From Arthrobacter burdickii (GTDB taxonomy: Bacteria > Actinomycetota > Actinomycetes > Actinomycetales > Micrococcaceae): a DNA stretch of 64,000 nucleotides. The position numbers were made by a program, and so were the translations under genes. Positions within the stretch are counted from its first letter, which is position 1. Each line of letters opens with the position of its first letter. The stretch is from positions 2,480,001 through 2,544,000 of the forward strand of contig NZ_JAROCG010000001.1 of assembly GCF_030433645.1 (NCBI RefSeq), written 5' to 3'. The notes under the pieces are model-generated. The model searched no databases, had not been told where the DNA came from, and saw only the letters and a list, made by a program, of their open reading frames with translations. Of this stretch, positions 62,607 through 64,000 are shown one piece after another.

Positions 62607-62625
62607 GGTACCCCCTAGGGGTACC
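62607..62625. promoter_or_regulatory. CsoR/RcnR-like palindrome 2
   Basis: GGTACCCC, CTA, GGGGTACC. Second copy of the same type, centre 29 bp from the first, 32 bp before the MFS start. Confidence 0.8.
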
Positions 62626-62656
62626 GGATGGACGAACTATTCCTCGAGGAGTTCCA

Positions 62657-64000
62657 ATGCCCATGAGTTCACTCAGCTCCCGGCCTTCAGTCGGGCCCGC
62701 CACTGCGAAGAGCCGGCGTCTTGGTCTGGCGTTGCTGGTAGTCGCCAGTGCCCAGCTGATGCTGGTCCTTGATGATTCGATCGCGAACATCGCCCTGCCA
62801 TCGATCCAGATCGAGCTGGGTATCTCCCCCGCGAGCCTGCCCTGGGTGATCAACGCCTACATCCTGGCGTTCGGAGGTCTGCTGCTCTTCGGTGGAAGGC
62901 TCGGTGACCTCTTCGGCCGACGGCGCATCCTGCAGATCGGTATCGGCCTGTTCACGCTCTCATCTCTTGTGGCCGGGATCGCACCGGCCGGCCCGGTCCT
63001 CGGCGCAGCCCGCGCGATCCAGGGACTCGGCGCCGCACTGACCGCGCCGAACGCCCTTGCCCTGATCACCACGACGTTCCCTGCCGGCGAGGCACGCAAC
63101 AAGGCGCTTGCCGTGTACGGGGCCATGTCAGGCCTCGGCGTGACCGTAGGGCTGCTGCTGGGAGGCGTGCTGACTGGGACGCTCGGGTGGCGGTGGGTGT
63201 TCTTCATCAACCTCCCCATCGGACTCGCTCTGCTGGCGGGAACCCGCATCCTCGTCGACGCGCCCCGACATGCGGGCCGCCTCGACCTCCCCGGAGCGGT
63301 CGCTGGCACTGGCGGGGTCGCGGCCATCGTCTTCGCCATCATCCACGGGGGTGAGCAGGGCTGGGATGCCCCGATGACACTGATCGCGTTCGGCCTGGCC
63401 GCCGTCCTGCTCCCCGCGTTCGTCATCATCGAATCCCGGAGCAAGGACCCGATGCTTCCCCTGCGTCTGTTCAGGGATCGCAACCGCACCGGCTCCTACC
63501 TCGGCATGCTGTTCATCAGCTTCGGGCCCATGGGCACCTTCTACCTGCTGACCCTCCACATGCAGCACATCCTCGAATACGACCCCGTCCGCACAGGGCT
63601 GGCCTGGCTGCCCTTCGGCGCTGGCATCATCCTCTCCGCCGGCATCGCGTCGAAACTCGTCGTGCGGTTCGCTCCCCGCGTCGTGGCAGTCTCCGGGATC
63701 CTCATCTCCACCGTCGCCATCCTGTGGCTGTCGACCATCACCCCTGACTCCGGGTACGCACGGCACCTCATGCTCGGGATCTTTGCCGTCGCCGTCGGTT
63801 TCGGGCTGAGCTTCGTGCCACTGACCCTCACCGCAGTCACCGGCATCCGCCCCGATGACTCGGGCATCGCCTCGGCACTGCTCAACGCCGCCCAGCAGAT
63901 CGGCGTCGCCCTCGGCATCGCAGCCCTGTCGACCATGAGCGTCACCACAACAGAAAGCCGATTTCCGAACGCCCTCACCACCCTTCGTGAAGCCCGTTCA
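62657..64000 (+). CDS. MFS exporter, DHA2 (EmrB/QacA) family (cut by window edge)
   Basis: 448 codons to the edge with no stop. LALLVVASAQLMLVLDDSIA at helix 1, FGGRLGDLFGRRRIL (motif A) near residue 75, AARAIQGLGAALTAPNALAL near 115, GLLLGGVLTGTLGWRWVFFINLPIG (motif C region) near 157. Fourteen helices expected; about 13 seen. Drug/proton antiporter. Start at ATG 62657 behind GAGGAG. Two CsoR-like palindromes suggest control by a metal- or sulfide-sensing repressor. Confidence 0.94.
   Translation, partial: MPMSSLSSRPSVGPATAKSRRLGLALLVVASAQLMLVLDDSIANIALPSIQIELGISPASLPWVINAYILAFGGLLLFGGRLGDLFGRRRILQIGIGLFTLSSLVAGIAPAGPVLGAARAIQGLGAALTAPNALALITTTFPAGEARNKALAVYGAMSGLGVTVGLLLGGVLTGTLGWRWVFFINLPIGLALLAGTRILVDAPRHAGRLDLPGAVAGTGGVAAIVFAIIHGGEQGWDAPMTLIAFGLAAVLLPAFVIIESRSKDPMLPLRLFRDRNRTGSYLGMLFISFGPMGTFYLLTLHMQHILEYDPVRTGLAWLPFGAGIILSAGIASKLVVRFAPRVVAVSGILISTVAILWLSTITPDSGYARHLMLGIFAVAVGFGLSFVPLTLTAVTGIRPDDSGIASALLNAAQQIGVALGIAALSTMSVTTTESRFPNALTTLREARS

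Noticed and set aside
1-64000. CRISPR array, tRNA, rRNA or prophage
   Set aside because: No regularly spaced repeats, no tRNA-like TTCGA arms in a cloverleaf context, no rRNA segments and no phage structural genes were seen; a tool scan would be needed to be certain for tRNAs.

Overview
The window is about 64 kb of GC-rich DNA with short intergenic gaps, many GTG starts and frequent 4-bp ATGA start/stop overlaps. The gene set (actinobacterial ctaC-ctaD-ctaF, a qcrB-qcrA-qcrC-ctaE cluster with a di-haem QcrC, trpD beside ctaE, a mycothiol-linked DinB-like protein) fits a high-GC actinobacterium, most likely Micrococcaceae (Arthrobacter-like). This is inferred from gene content, not from a database match.

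Positions 1-13.8 kb are conserved core. The aa3 oxidase genes (ctaC end, ctaD, ctaF) face the cytochrome bc1/oxidase genes ctaE-qcrC-qcrA-qcrB, with a DasR-like GntR regulator and a PAP2-like membrane protein between them. trpD, an Lrp-type ligand-binding domain, DUF3054, VOC, carboxymuconolactone-decarboxylase-like, cysteine-hydrolase and MOSC genes follow.

Positions 13.9-27.9 kb hold metabolic and regulatory cassettes: an LLM-class flavin monooxygenase, a TetR/MFS/amidohydrolase unit with a clear palindromic operator at 17136-17154, a TetR/DUF4386 pair, and a NarL-type two-component system.

Positions 28-39.7 kb mix decayed genes with small regulators and membrane proteases. The decayed genes are an IS256-type transposase, a DUF2975/XRE pair (internal deletion plus in-frame amber codon), a GAF protein joined to an alpha/beta-hydrolase, an Hsp20 3' end and a recombinase tail. 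Three CPBP-type proteases and an ArsR-like regulator lie among them.

Positions 39.8-59 kb hold consecutive TetR-controlled modules: (i) TetR / DUF4386 / membrane protein / epimerase / SDR; (ii) TetR / quinone oxidoreductase / DUF4386; (iii) TetR / quinone oxidoreductase / DUF4389 / MacB-type ABC transporter / DUF2306; (iv) TetR / AhpD-like / NDH-2-like flavoprotein / quinone oxidoreductase; (v) TetR / epimerase / CPBP protease. Several intergenic regions carry paired inverted repeats with a GTAC-N3-GTAC core or relatives. Together they look like a family of small-molecule-responsive redox and membrane-defence cassettes that spread by duplication.

Positions 59-64 kb hold a small membrane protein, a repeat-type hypothetical protein, an AAA ATPase and the start of a DHA2-family MFS exporter behind two CsoR-like palindromes. 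At 60657-60684 there is a near-consensus actinobacterial dif site (XerCD chromosome-dimer resolution site). It places the window at the replication terminus, which would explain the density of remnants and accessory modules.
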